From Sergeia podlipaevii (lineage: Eukaryota > Euglenozoa > Kinetoplastea > Trypanosomatida > Trypanosomatidae), in the NCBI GenBank assembly GCA_030849805.1, contig JASANZ010001967.1:1-27941 (forward strand): 27,941 nucleotides of DNA, in the 5' to 3' direction. The translations under genes were made by a program, and so were the position numbers. This document shows positions 1 through 9,187 of this stretch, piece by piece; position 1 is the stretch's first letter; each line of letters opens with the position of its first letter. The notes under the pieces were generated by a model that searched no databases, was not told the origin of the DNA, and saw only the letters and a program-made list of their open reading frames with translations.

Positions 1-1112
1 TTTTTTTTTTTTTTTTTTTTTTTTTTTGAATAGCTATAGGTCAATATCTCAAGATACACTATTGTGCATAGGTAACACAATTTTCTTCTTTTGTTCTTCC
101 ATTTCCCCTTCTATTCTTTTTTGATAATCACACTTGTGCATGTAGTTCCCGACCCTACTGCAGCATACAGCCATTTAAAATACAAAGACAAATAGTATAA
201 ACTTTGTTTTGTATTTTCATTTCCTTTTTTTTTCTTTCTGTCGAAGAAGCGCAATACAGAAAATAATAAGTATAATGCAATTGGCGTACATGCTTAAATA
301 GAAATATAAAATAACGGTAAAACAGTAATAACAAACAAAATATTGGAGTGCATAAGCCCGATATGTGGGGCTCAAGTTGCAAAAAAAAAAAAAAATGTGT
401 ATAAACACTGTTTGTATGACAAGAAGGAAGCGTTGCCATTGAAGCATGGCTGACAGGATCTCTCCTTCTCTTTGCCGCGCTCAATCTTCCCCATTCGCTT
501 CTCCCTGCTTTCACCATCGTTTTTTTTGATTTTTTCTTTTTTTCGTCTTCCTCTGCATCACAATTGCGCCGGAGGCACACACTACATGTGATCGCCCTGA
601 TGTAAAAGTCAATAGAGGCTTCAAAAAGAAAAGAAGCAGCAAAGCGCACACACACACACATATTTCTTACAGACCGTCAAAAGAAAAAAAAAAAAAGACA
701 GCTGTAGATATATGTGTAGGCAGAGGGGAAAGAGTACGACAAAGAAACAAAAGGTTTTTGCCACACAAATACAACTCCATTCGCTTGTAAAAAAAAAAAA
801 GGACATAAAGAAACGGAAGATACAGAGTAAATAAATAGGCTTTTAAGAAAGAAGAAACATAAAAAAAAAGAGAAAAAAAAATGAAGCGCAACGTACGCTG
901 GCTATCGGTATATTAAAAAAGACCTACTTGACATAGTTTCGGCATTTGCTGCTGCTCGGGATACTCTCTTTTAGCAATTTTTTTCTCTCCTTTTTTTTAA
1001 AAATGTTTCCTCTCTTCCAAAAGATTCTTTATGTATATTAATAATAATAATAATAATAAAGCATGTGTGCCCTTACGAGTGTGCCTTATGCACCTTGTAG
1101 ATGGCAAATTCT
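1..1112. other. Gene-free AT-rich spacer at left edge
   Basis: This stretch starts with a run of 27 T and continues as AT-rich, low-complexity DNA with A-runs, a short (CA)n near 650 and an (ATA)n near 1038-1060. It lies downstream of the pentein gene, so its right part should be that gene's 3' UTR. The longest open frame (minus strand, 661-155) encodes phenylalanine-, tyrosine- and lysine-rich sequence with no recognisable motif and no coding-like base composition. I see no gene, tRNA or other structured RNA here. The last part of a neighbouring gene's trans-splicing signals could be present but cannot be assigned. Confidence 0.6.
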
Positions 1113-2246
1113 TTATTTCTTCTCCTGTTCAGACCTGCCAATGTTGCTGGCATCAATAACTGAGACTTCATCAGCGTTGGGGATTGCGGGGCCAACAACG
1201 TGGGTGGACGCGATGCAGGACTGAACAGACGTGCCGCAGCGGCGCTCGATCGCGTCAGAGTAGAAGGTGAGGATGTTGTCAGCGCCGTACCAAGACTGCA
1301 CTAGCTTCACCTTCTTGCCTTGCATGGCCGCGAAAGCACCCTCGGAAATGCACAGCACACGGCGCTCGGCACCACAAGCAGTGCGAGTGGTAAGCTCAAT
1401 AGCGTTACCAGCAAAGGCACGAAGCTCAGCGTCGTTCAGCTCAAGCACCTCCTTGAAGTTAGACTCAAGATGGTCATAAAAACGGTTCTGCTCCTTCTCA
1501 GAGTCAAAGACAAGGTGGTCAATGGCCCAGGCACAGATGTCCTTACCGCACCAGCCGAGCAGGCTCGTGTGGTGAGCCGGAGCCTTGCGGGTCATGTCGG
1601 GGACAAGCTCGTTCCTGTCGTTCTTGGTGAGCGCATGGATGGCAGAGGTGAAGACAAAGCGGTTCTCAGCGGGGATATTGAGGTTCTCGGGGCTGCACAG
1701 AACGTCAAACACCTCATCGTTGGTACGAGAGGAACGGGACATGTAGGCGAATTTGCCATCATGAGAAAACACAACAGCGCCGGTGCCTTCAAGATACTTG
1801 CCCTCCTTCTCAAATCCGCGCAGATCGATCACCTCAAGCTTGTCCTCGCCGGCGGCCTCCAAGCAGCGCTTCACCACAGTTTTGTTGGCGAGCTCGCCTT
1901 GGCGGAAGCGGCTCATGGGGTAGAGAATCGCTAGGCGGCGGGTAACCTTGCCATCGGCGTTGGTGAAGGCGTGGAAGGAGATAGCGTCAGAAACGCCGAA
2001 AGCCTCGCCCTTGTCTTCGTACAGGTAGTGCTCACGCCTCGACTCGCGGCGCAGGACCACCAGGGGACCCTTGATGCCGACCTCCTTCTCAAGGCGGTCG
2101 TGCATCTCGTTCAGCATCGTGCAAGCGGAGCTCAGGTCAGTGGCGTTCATAGCCAAGCTCACCTGCTTGGACGTGACGAAGCTGTTGTCAGCGGACTTGG
2201 CGTTGACGCCAAAGGCCATAGGCTCCTGGAGGAAAACAGAGCTCAT
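1113..2246 (-). CDS. Pentein-fold guanidino-group hydrolase, CtlX/arginine deiminase-like
   Basis: The 377-residue protein resembles the CtlX branch of the pentein superfamily (arginine deiminase, amidinotransferase and related enzymes), which attack a guanidino or ureido carbon through a cysteine. Family landmarks appear in order: LEGTGAVVF at 152-160 (acidic residue Glu153), SRTNDE near 173-178, HHTSLLGW at 225-232 giving the likely catalytic His226, FAGNAIEL at 278-285, and SVQSCIAS at 340-347 giving the likely nucleophile Cys344. Bacterial relatives are about 310 residues, so this has a modest N-terminal extension of some 50 residues. No signal peptide or membrane segment is visible, so it is probably cytosolic. 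ATG at 2246 is well placed, with a splice-acceptor signal 33 nt upstream. The substrate (citrulline, arginine or another guanidine) cannot be read from sequence. It is the last gene of the cluster in this window. The superfamily call is firm; the exact reaction is not. Confidence 0.82.
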   Translation of the reverse strand: MSSVFLQEPMAFGVNAKSADNSFVTSKQVSLAMNATDLSSACTMLNEMHDRLEKEVGIKGPLVVLRRESRREHYLYEDKGEAFGVSDAISFHAFTNADGKVTRRLAILYPMSRFRQGELANKTVVKRCLEAAGEDKLEVIDLRGFEKEGKYLEGTGAVVFSHDGKFAYMSRSSRTNDEVFDVLCSPENLNIPAENRFVFTSAIHALTKNDRNELVPDMTRKAPAHHTSLLGWCGKDICAWAIDHLVFDSEKEQNRFYDHLESNFKEVLELNDAELRAFAGNAIELTTRTACGAERRVLCISEGAFAAMQGKKVKLVQSWYGADNILTFYSDAIERRCGTSVQSCIASTHVVGPAIPNADEVSVIDASNIGRSEQEKK

Positions 2247-2842
2247 TTTTTCTGACTTGTATTTGTGAGTGTGTGGATACTAAAAGTAGAGGAGATAGCG
2301 AACTACGTAATTATTATTGTTGTAATTTTTATTTTTTTTAAAAAAAGACAAGAAAAGAGAAAATGAGACCTCAAAATAATTATAAAAAGTAAACAAAGTA
2401 TAATGATAAAGCAACAACAATAACACAAAAGAGGGGAGAAGGTTCCCCTAGCAAGCCTTCTTCGTTTATCTACACTCCACCCATGTACAGCTGGCCGTCA
2501 CCTTCACGTGCGGCGCTGTGACCTCTTGCTATGCGACTGAGGCGCGCTTCTGCATGCTCTTCTTTGTTGTCTCAGTTGCGAGTTCGCCTTATACACACAA
2601 AAAGCTGAAAAGGGTGAGAAGAGAAGAAGGAGAAGAACAACAACAACAAAAAGAAGCGAGAGAGAGAGAGGAGGAGGAAGAGGAGGAGATCTCAACGCCG
2701 CGCCTGTATGCCAGGGGGTTTCATCATCGATAGCTCGCCTTTCGACTACCGCTAGCTCCCTTCATCCCCCCTCGATTCCACCCGTTCTCTGTTTTCCCCT
2801 TTGCTGCTATTTCACTCTCCCTCCTCTCTCCTTTTGTTGTTG
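2247..2842. other. Spacer between CID-zinc finger gene and pentein gene
   Basis: About 600 bases with no convincing gene. It should contain the 3' UTR of the CID/zinc-finger gene and the short 5' UTR of the pentein gene. It holds an A-run on the + strand (2340-2346), a CAA-rich stretch and a purine block near 2656-2690 made of GA and GAG units. Open frames here translate to glutamate- or leucine-rich low-complexity sequence and are rejected. Confidence 0.6.
2280..2302 (-). promoter_or_regulatory. Candidate spliced-leader acceptor for the pentein gene
   Basis: On the sense (minus) strand a pyrimidine-rich stretch (TTCGCTATCTCCTCTACTTT) ends in an AG whose complement is at 2280-2281. This would leave a 5' UTR of 33 nt before the ATG at 2246. 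A longer T-rich tract sits further up (complement 2340-2370) and could serve the AG near 2304 instead. This is inference from the known polypyrimidine-AG rule of kinetoplastid trans-splicing. Confidence 0.45.
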
Positions 2843-4285
2843 TTACGCCAGAAATTCCTTTGCCATCGACACTAGCTGCTCACACTGCAAGCTGCTCAAC
2901 CCAATCTTTTCTTCACTGTGTCTTACTGCCTTGAAAAAGGATGCCACAAACGGTGTCGCCCCTTGGCTCGCATTCCACGCGGTAAAACCTAACTTAGCGG
3001 CCGACATGAACACCTCTGCTTGTGGCTCTGAGAGCTCTTCGCCATCGGTACCGGCAAGCCGGCGCACTTGTCGACCAAGATCACTAAAGAGCTGCGGGGT
3101 GGCCGCGTCCCTCACGCCACGCTCCATCACCATCTGTGAGAGTAACGCAATTGCAGTGGAGGCGGCGGTGCCTTGCGGGATAGCTCCTGCCGTCCCTGCC
3201 TCGTTTCTCACCCTCTTGGACGCGCCAGGGCCCTCTAGCAGCGCGAGATATTCCTCATCCACGCCAATGTCAACGTCAGGAAAGTGCTTTTGTGCTTTAC
3301 ATTGCTCCTCTAATGGTGTCTGGGCGGCCTTGCCCAAAATGCGGACCTTGTAGGCTACACGACGCTCCTTGAGGTAGTCAGCCAGTGGAGTAGCTTCAAA
3401 GCGGAGCCGCCAATGGGCAACCGCTTCAGCCTCCACGTACGGATCGTACCCAAACTGCTTCCGCAGAGACTGCAGCGCGGTCGTGTCCGGGTTTGACAGC
3501 AGCGCATCCTCCACAGATACGGTACGAGTCTTTTTATATTGTGGTTTCTCACGCACGCAGTTGGAACAACGACGGCGGTAATGGCGGTTGATCACACCGC
3601 ACGAGTGGCACTTCCAGTCTCCCATGCGGCATTCTGGAGGCAGCGAGTTCTCCTCCCCAGGCGGGTGCAGCAGGCGGCAGCTATCTCCCCACATGCAGCG
3701 ACCCTGCAGAAAGTCCATGCAGGGCTGTCCAAAGTCGTTAAGGCCGTCTTCATCTTGCAGAGCCTGCTCCTCGCGGCTCCACTCCTCTTCCTCAAGCCGC
3801 TTCTGCTCTAGCACTTCAGCCGGGTGATCGACAGCCCACAGGCGATCTTTCTTGGAAAGCCAAAGGGCATCCACCACGTGTTGCTCAAATACACGCTCCC
3901 AGTGCTCTACCAAGCTCTCGTATTTAGGGCCTAAAATGGGATCTTCATAAGGAATGTACTCGGTGCCTATTTCTAAAATGTACTTGCCAGCAATGAAGCC
4001 GTACTTGGCGCGGTCCTCCTTGCACAGCTTGTCCAGTACGTACCAGGAGGCAAGCTGCTTGGTGCCGGTCCAGCTCTTGATGTGGCGGAAGACGGCACCA
4101 ACCACGAGATCGTAGGCCTGGACAGTATCACCAACTTCACGAGCGAGAGCGCATGTTTCAGCGATCGCCTTCTGACCAGGCTTTTCAAGGTGGCGCAGAC
4201 GAGCACAAAAAGTGGCGTAGTGTCTAAGAGTGTCCCTGTCAATCTCTGGGGGATCCTGGAAGTACTCCTCACCTCCGCCAAACAT
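2843..4285 (-). CDS. CID-domain protein with CCCH and RanBP2-type zinc fingers
   Basis: This 480-residue protein combines three RNA-metabolism modules. Residues about 20-140 match the all-helical CTD-interacting domain (CID/RPR) seen in Pcf11, Nrd1 and SCAF proteins, with the WYVLDKLCK core helix at 81-89. A CCCH finger follows with spacing C-x7-C-x5-C-x3-H (Cys189, Cys197, Cys203, His207). A RanBP2-type finger then has W224, C226, C229, N233, C240 and C243, the W-x-C-x2-C-x3-N-x6-C-x2-C pattern of single-stranded-RNA-binding fingers. The C-terminal half is not recognised. CID proteins usually bind the phosphorylated RNA polymerase II tail and couple transcription to 3'-end formation or termination; trypanosomatid polymerase II lacks the heptad repeat, so the ligand here is open. 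The protein is likely nuclear. ATG at 4285 lies 99 nt downstream of a good splice acceptor. Domain calls are strong; the role is inferred. Confidence 0.85.
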   Translation of the reverse strand: MFGGGEEYFQDPPEIDRDTLRHYATFCARLRHLEKPGQKAIAETCALAREVGDTVQAYDLVVGAVFRHIKSWTGTKQLASWYVLDKLCKEDRAKYGFIAGKYILEIGTEYIPYEDPILGPKYESLVEHWERVFEQHVVDALWLSKKDRLWAVDHPAEVLEQKRLEEEEWSREEQALQDEDGLNDFGQPCMDFLQGRCMWGDSCRLLHPPGEENSLPPECRMGDWKCHSCGVINRHYRRRCSNCVREKPQYKKTRTVSVEDALLSNPDTTALQSLRKQFGYDPYVEAEAVAHWRLRFEATPLADYLKERRVAYKVRILGKAAQTPLEEQCKAQKHFPDVDIGVDEEYLALLEGPGASKRVRNEAGTAGAIPQGTAASTAIALLSQMVMERGVRDAATPQLFSDLGRQVRRLAGTDGEELSEPQAEVFMSAAKLGFTAWNASQGATPFVASFFKAVRHSEEKIGLSSLQCEQLVSMAKEFLA

Positions 4286-4384
4286 TTGTATTTAGATTTC
4301 TGTCTTCTTTTTTTTCTTTTATGTATGCAGAGAACAATAAAAGTATTAATAAACAAAATGTAGATAACAGCAACAAACAATGCG

Positions 4385-4409
4385 CTACACAGACAAAAAA
4401 AAAAATGAA
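4385..4409 (-). promoter_or_regulatory. Candidate spliced-leader acceptor for the CID-zinc finger gene
   Basis: On the sense strand a T11 run (complement 4395-4405) is followed by GTCTGTGTAG; the AG lies at complement 4385-4386. The implied 5' UTR is 99 nt. An alternative AG is at complement 4316-4317. Confidence 0.5.
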
Positions 4410-4874
4410 GCTCCACAGGGCTGATTGAGTAGCTAGATTGTACTGATTTTGTCTTCACTCACAGATTTCTTTCACTGATAGCTGATAACAACAAGTAGAA
4501 AAGAAATCGCAACAACAAAAAAGAAGTATACGCTCTAACCAACACACTGAGGGTTCGCTATTTTTCAAGGCTAGTTAGACGATGTACATTTAAAAAAAAA
4601 GCAAAAAAAAGAAGCAGTAGTAGAAAAAAAAAGTTGTGAAAAAGAGGGAGTGGTAAAGAGGGAGGGGGGGGGGTAGTAGTAGTAGTAGTTAAGAGAAAGA
4701 AAACTCAAGTGCACACGCAAGGCACGTCGCCACACCTATACACTACAGCGTTGATCGCGTAGTAGCAGCTTAAAATGTGAGAAAAGAAAAAAAGAACGAC
4801 AGTCATCCGGATGCGTTATCAAGTAATATTAATGTATTAGTTTTTTTTTTTTTCTATGAGTGAGCAGTGCCGAA

Positions 4875-4895
4875 ATATATATATATATATATATA
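4875..4895. repeat. (AT)n microsatellite
   Basis: An uninterrupted AT dinucleotide run of about 20 bases in the spacer downstream of the LRR gene. It lies in a predicted 3' UTR or intercistronic region. No function is implied. Confidence 0.9.
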
Positions 4896-5016
4896 GTAAT
4901 AGTGATGACAACTAGAACAAATACGGTTATATGAACACACTAAGTCTAAAGCAGTGAGGGATAGTCAAACTGAAAAAGCAACAACAACATGGTCCCGGCC
5001 TTCAACCTGACATGAG

Positions 5017-8000
5017 TTAACGGACAGCACGAAGCACCTCCTTCTGCTGGTCCTCCTCCACTCTCGGCACTCCGGTGCTGTCCCCTAACACCTTCTCCTT
5101 GATCACGCAGCGGGCAGCGCGCAGCTCCGCTTCTAGCGCCCCCCGAACTGTCTTCTCTCTGCTCACTTCACTCTGAAGAAACGCGAGGCGGTCGACGAGA
5201 TTGGCGTGTCCGATCTGGAGAAGGCGCGTGCGCAGGACCAGCGCCTCAACATCTTGTGATGAATACGGACTAGAGGACGCCTCCTCTGTATGGCCACACA
5301 ACGATGGTGGTGACACCTCCTGCACTACATGCTGAGGAGGTTGTGTCTTCACGTCACCTACGGGTGTTGGAGTAGAGTGTCTATCTTCGGATGACACTCG
5401 GCGCGGTCGCAGCGCCTCGATCACCTTTGTACGCACTTCACAATAATGCGTGGGATGAGCTGGAGTAAAGTATTGCTGCTGTTGGGGCTTTGTGAGTGGA
5501 GAGGAGACGCTCGGGCGCAGATTTGCCCGTGGAAGCTCCAGCTGCGTAGCATTTTGACTAAATTGTATTGCCCCACGACCGGACGGAGACGCATACCCAG
5601 AAGTAGAAATGGGGTGTGGAGACCCTCGCGTGGGGCGGGGCGGTGGTGATGGAACTGGTGGCGGGGACCGAAAGAGGGCGGCAGCGACACTAGCGCCGCC
5701 ATCACCACAGCTCCCAGCGGGCAGCGGTGAGGAGTTGTAGAGCCTCTGTTGTTGCTGCTGCTGTACTTGTGGCTGGTGGTTACTCTCTGGACTTGAAGAC
5801 ACAGCGCCGCCAAAGGTTCGTCCGCCGGTGGTTCGGACCGCATAGTATTCCTCATCCCCCTCCTTGAGTCTCATGCCTTGGGGGGTTACCGGTGTAGCAC
5901 TAGACGTAGCTACAGTGCGGCTACTGGCAGGTGATAGCGTGTCAACGCAAGAGAGGCCACAGAGGGCAGCCTCAAGTGAAGTGGCAGAGCGAACTCGTTG
6001 TCCTGGTGAGTGCGACGGAGATGACGCCATGGCTGGTGCCGCTGCGGAAGGCTGCTTGACTAAGGAAATAGGATTTGCCTTGCTGTGAAGAGATGAAGTT
6101 TCCTCTTGACTACTGAGCAATGATGGGCCAGAGAGGATCGTTGCTGCTTCACTGTCGCGTAATGCACTTACCACCACTGCGGTTGTGCCAGTTTCCGCCG
6201 AAGCAGCCGTGACACCCAACATTGGATCCACCTCTGTCATGTTGCCACGCGCAATTGTCTTGGCGACAACCCCACGCACACGAAGCGTTGCTGTCGCGCA
6301 TCGATTGGACACGCGTTGCTCTGCCTTGGTCTTCCAGCGTGAGAGGCACGCCTGCTTCAGAGCTTGCCTAGAATCTGTAGTACAAGTAGATGCTTCCTTG
6401 TCAGATCCATTCCTTCCCCACGTCCTTTGATGCTCTTTCACCATGCTGGACTCTGCCGTTCGCTGGCGCCACTTCTGCAACACTGATCCACGCATCAGCC
6501 ATCGCACAGCGTACTCATCCTCTGCCCTGCGCTTCCACCAGTCGAAGAAGCAGCGCTTGCGCTCCGTGTAGGGCACACACGCAAGCAGCTCCGTCGTGAT
6601 GGCACGGAAGGCAGGACTACCGTGCTGGCGCGCTGATTTGGCGCTGTGGGAGCTGCCTGTCGCTCCGCTTAACTTTGAGAGAATAAATTCTTGGCAAAGT
6701 GCTTGCTGTCGGCGATGCAGTAGAGCCCCGATCCAGCGTGAAAAGCAATTTCGCTTGCGAGTGGCTATCATATGGGCAAGAAGTGCCCTCAGCCTCACTC
6801 CTCGCACATTTTCATCGCTATCACAAGTGACCCAAATGCCCGCAGATGCCTCCTCCTCTGTGTTGATTGCCTTTTCTGACAAGGTAGTGGTTCTAGCGTT
6901 TATAAAGCCCGCCGCTGTGCTTGCACAGGTCTCAGCAGTACGCATCGATGTGCTGGCGGCTTCGACAGCAGTGGTCATAGAGGACGCGGAAGGCGGATTC
7001 GTCGGAACCGGAGTCTCTAGCCGCGGTGAAGGTTCAGCCGACTCGACAACGTGTAGACTAGCTAGGTCTTCATCATGGAAATGGTCGTTATCGCTTTTGT
7101 GCCCTTCAGTAGTCGCTGAACCCTCTGTAAGGCTAAGATTGTCCTTCTTCTCGCCACGAAAGAGAGAGCGACGCGGAGAAGCTCTACTTTCCTTGTTCCC
7201 TGAACCCGCCAGTGCACACTGTGGCGGTGGTGCTGATGGTGGTGATCGGTCCTCTAGTTGAGGAGGAGACGGTAGGTCCTCCGTAGCTGTGGGAATTGTA
7301 GAGAGGTCAACCTCATCCCGAGCAGGTACTGAGATGACTTGGGCCGATGTCTTTGGTGCTACATAGACCAAGCGCCGTCCTTCCCTTTCCCCAGCAGGTC
7401 GCAGCCTTCTGTCCTCGCTCTTTAGCTCCTTTCTTTTTGCCTTTGCAATCTTTTGGGGACTTCGGTATGCCGAAACTCCTGCCACCGAAACATCCCCCGG
7501 AATGACCTCAACAAAGTCTTTCTGCTGCTGCATCCACAGCTCGCAGAGAGTATCCACGCCAACTGAAGTGAGTCTTTCGCCAAGCATACGTGAGCAGCGC
7601 AGCATGTGTGCGCACACCCGCACATCAAGGGAGCTGATCACAAGGCGGTAGTTGGCAAGGCACCAAGGAGAAGTGTCGCCAGAGGCTTCCGCCAGTTTTG
7701 AGAATGGTTCCCGAGTAGACGTAAGAAACTGCGCCTCAGCATGTGGAGAGAGACTCTTCCCACTGCCTGTGTTGCTGCTGCTGCGTGCGTAGGCTGCTGT
7801 GGCATGATCGAGGCAGTCACGACTCCAGCTCAGTTCATGGCTGGAAAGCATATGCGACACCTCTTCCAGCACACATCCTTCATCTTCCTCTCCTTCTCCC
7901 CCTTCACTACTGCCAATTGCGGAGTCCTCCATATCGTCGATGATAGAGCTGTAATCGAAGTGGCAACCTTCTGCCTTGCCATTATCTTCTTCTCCACCGA

Positions 8001-9051
8001 ACTCAGTGGTGATGACGAAGCGCGCTCTGCTCTTCATAACGCCTCCGTGCCGGTGGTAGGTGCGCAAGAGGAGCATGCGTGCTTCATGATTCGCGTGAGA
8101 CACATCCATTGCTGAAAGAGCTGCTGGGGCGCTTCTGGACAGGAGCGCCGCGAGTTTTTTCCCGCCACAGGTGCCGCTGAGACTGTTGCCGTTGTCATCC
8201 GAGTGACGAACAAGAAGGAGGGCACGACGGTACATCTCACGGTGTACTCGCAGCCTGCGTTCTAGCTGTACCAGACAGGCAACAAGCTGCACACGATGCC
8301 GAAGTGAAGGGAGAAGGCTCTGCTCCAGCGCTATGGCACGTGTCGCAGCGAGCACCTCCTGTGGGGTGACCGGAAATGCGTCAAGCTTCCGCAGTCGACA
8401 GCAAGAACGGTTGTTGCTCCCCTTTTCCTCTACGTCTGCTGTTGATGATGAACACAAGTGAATTACATGTGCGCGATAGTGTGGAAGTGCCGTGACAGGA
8501 TTGAACTCCAAAGACAAATACGCGAGCTGAGGAAGCATGGCCAGTGGCGCCAGATCCTCCAGCCTCCTCAGCGCGTTGCACATGAGAGAGAGCCGCACAA
8601 CACTCCTGAATTGTATAATACCAAGGAGACTGGTGATGCGGTTGCGAGAGAGCAGCAGTGTATGAATAGAAATGGCGATTGCTACATTCATTCCACTATC
8701 ACCACTCTTACTGCCAATACAATTGGATCTATCTGCTTCTATTATGTTGCCTTTAGGTTTAGTCAACGTGTCTATTGGGGAGTGAAACGCAAGATTGCAT
8801 GCCAGAAGGTGGTCACGCGCTTGTCTACGCACAATATCTGGCACATATGTTTCTGGTTTCAAGTACTGCGTCTTGTTCCCAAGTTGGTTACTCGCTGCGG
8901 GGGCGGTAGTAACATTGTTAGTAAGAAGAGCAAGTACATCGGCATTGATATCCACTTCTTCAATGCTGCATGCAGTGCAGGTGAGCTTCTGTAGTGAGGA
9001 ATCCAACGCGTTTGGGTGTGCACGGACATATGCCCCAAGTGTGACTGGCAT
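5017..9051 (-). CDS. Large protein: leucine-rich repeats, Sfi1-like Trp segments, C-terminal coiled coil
   Basis: This 1344-residue protein has no name I can assign. Residues about 128-190 form several SDS22-type leucine-rich repeats (LLLSRNRITSL, LSLMCNALRRLEDL, LAYLSLEFNPVTAL), and 220-230 has a cap-like LRKLDAFPVTP. A long Ser/Pro-rich, acidic linker follows. Around 760-910 there are repeated aromatic-Trp motifs with basic helices (CFSRWIGALL, CFFDWWKRRA, VLQKWRQRT, CLSRWKTKA) that resemble Sfi1/centrin-binding repeats. Residues about 1000-1230 are low complexity with a Q6 run near 1098 and Pro-rich stretches, and about 1275-1325 form a coiled coil rich in Leu, Glu and Arg. No signal peptide or membrane segment is evident. 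LRR plus centrin-binding-like repeats plus coiled coil is typical of basal body, centrosome or flagellar scaffold proteins, which is the working inference. ATG at 9051 is preceded by a splice acceptor 95 nt upstream. Confidence 0.8.
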   Translation of the reverse strand: MPVTLGAYVRAHPNALDSSLQKLTCTACSIEEVDINADVLALLTNNVTTAPAASNQLGNKTQYLKPETYVPDIVRRQARDHLLACNLAFHSPIDTLTKPKGNIIEADRSNCIGSKSGDSGMNVAIAISIHTLLLSRNRITSLLGIIQFRSVVRLSLMCNALRRLEDLAPLAMLPQLAYLSLEFNPVTALPHYRAHVIHLCSSSTADVEEKGSNNRSCCRLRKLDAFPVTPQEVLAATRAIALEQSLLPSLRHRVQLVACLVQLERRLRVHREMYRRALLLVRHSDDNGNSLSGTCGGKKLAALLSRSAPAALSAMDVSHANHEARMLLLRTYHRHGGVMKSRARFVITTEFGGEEDNGKAEGCHFDYSSIIDDMEDSAIGSSEGGEGEEDEGCVLEEVSHMLSSHELSWSRDCLDHATAAYARSSSNTGSGKSLSPHAEAQFLTSTREPFSKLAEASGDTSPWCLANYRLVISSLDVRVCAHMLRCSRMLGERLTSVGVDTLCELWMQQQKDFVEVIPGDVSVAGVSAYRSPQKIAKAKRKELKSEDRRLRPAGEREGRRLVYVAPKTSAQVISVPARDEVDLSTIPTATEDLPSPPQLEDRSPPSAPPPQCALAGSGNKESRASPRRSLFRGEKKDNLSLTEGSATTEGHKSDNDHFHDEDLASLHVVESAEPSPRLETPVPTNPPSASSMTTAVEAASTSMRTAETCASTAAGFINARTTTLSEKAINTEEEASAGIWVTCDSDENVRGVRLRALLAHMIATRKRNCFSRWIGALLHRRQQALCQEFILSKLSGATGSSHSAKSARQHGSPAFRAITTELLACVPYTERKRCFFDWWKRRAEDEYAVRWLMRGSVLQKWRQRTAESSMVKEHQRTWGRNGSDKEASTCTTDSRQALKQACLSRWKTKAEQRVSNRCATATLRVRGVVAKTIARGNMTEVDPMLGVTAASAETGTTAVVVSALRDSEAATILSGPSLLSSQEETSSLHSKANPISLVKQPSAAAPAMASSPSHSPGQRVRSATSLEAALCGLSCVDTLSPASSRTVATSSATPVTPQGMRLKEGDEEYYAVRTTGGRTFGGAVSSSPESNHQPQVQQQQQQRLYNSSPLPAGSCGDGGASVAAALFRSPPPVPSPPPRPTRGSPHPISTSGYASPSGRGAIQFSQNATQLELPRANLRPSVSSPLTKPQQQQYFTPAHPTHYCEVRTKVIEALRPRRVSSEDRHSTPTPVGDVKTQPPQHVVQEVSPPSLCGHTEEASSSPYSSQDVEALVLRTRLLQIGHANLVDRLAFLQSEVSREKTVRGALEAELRAARCVIKEKVLGDSTGVPRVEEDQQKEVLRAVR

Positions 9052-9146
9052 TTTCCCTTCGCCTACACACGTTTTTCGTTTTTCTGTTGTTCGTATATTT
9101 CAGCTTTTTTTTTTTTGGCTTAATGTCTTTCGTATCCAGCGACACA

Positions 9147-9187
9147 CTCAGTGAACACGTTAGTGATGCCAAGAAGAAAAAAAAAAA
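9147..9187 (-). promoter_or_regulatory. Candidate spliced-leader acceptor for the LRR gene
   Basis: On the sense strand a T-rich tract ending TTTTCTTCTT (complement 9171-9187) is followed, without an intervening AG, by an AG at complement 9147-9148. The implied 5' UTR is 95 nt. Confidence 0.5.

Larger units (their letters stand above)
4286..5016. other. Spacer between LRR gene and CID-zinc finger gene
   Basis: About 730 bases with no gene. It carries the 3' UTR of the large LRR protein and the 5' UTR of the CID protein. Simple repeats include a G10 run at 4664-4673 followed by (TAG)5 at 4674-4688, several A-runs, a T13 run near 4841-4853 and (AT)10 at 4875-4895. Confidence 0.6.

Noticed and set aside
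155..661. 168-residue open frame on the minus strand
   Set aside because: Composition is AT-rich and low complexity, with Phe/Leu/Lys stretches and no motif; the surrounding DNA looks like spacer.
1320..1934. 204-residue open frame on the + strand
   Set aside because: It is antisense to the pentein gene and begins inside it; no motif supports it.
2518..2733. 71-residue + strand frame with a Glu run
   Set aside because: The glutamates are translated from a GAG/GA purine repeat in a spacer; it is on the strand opposite to the cluster and has no motif.
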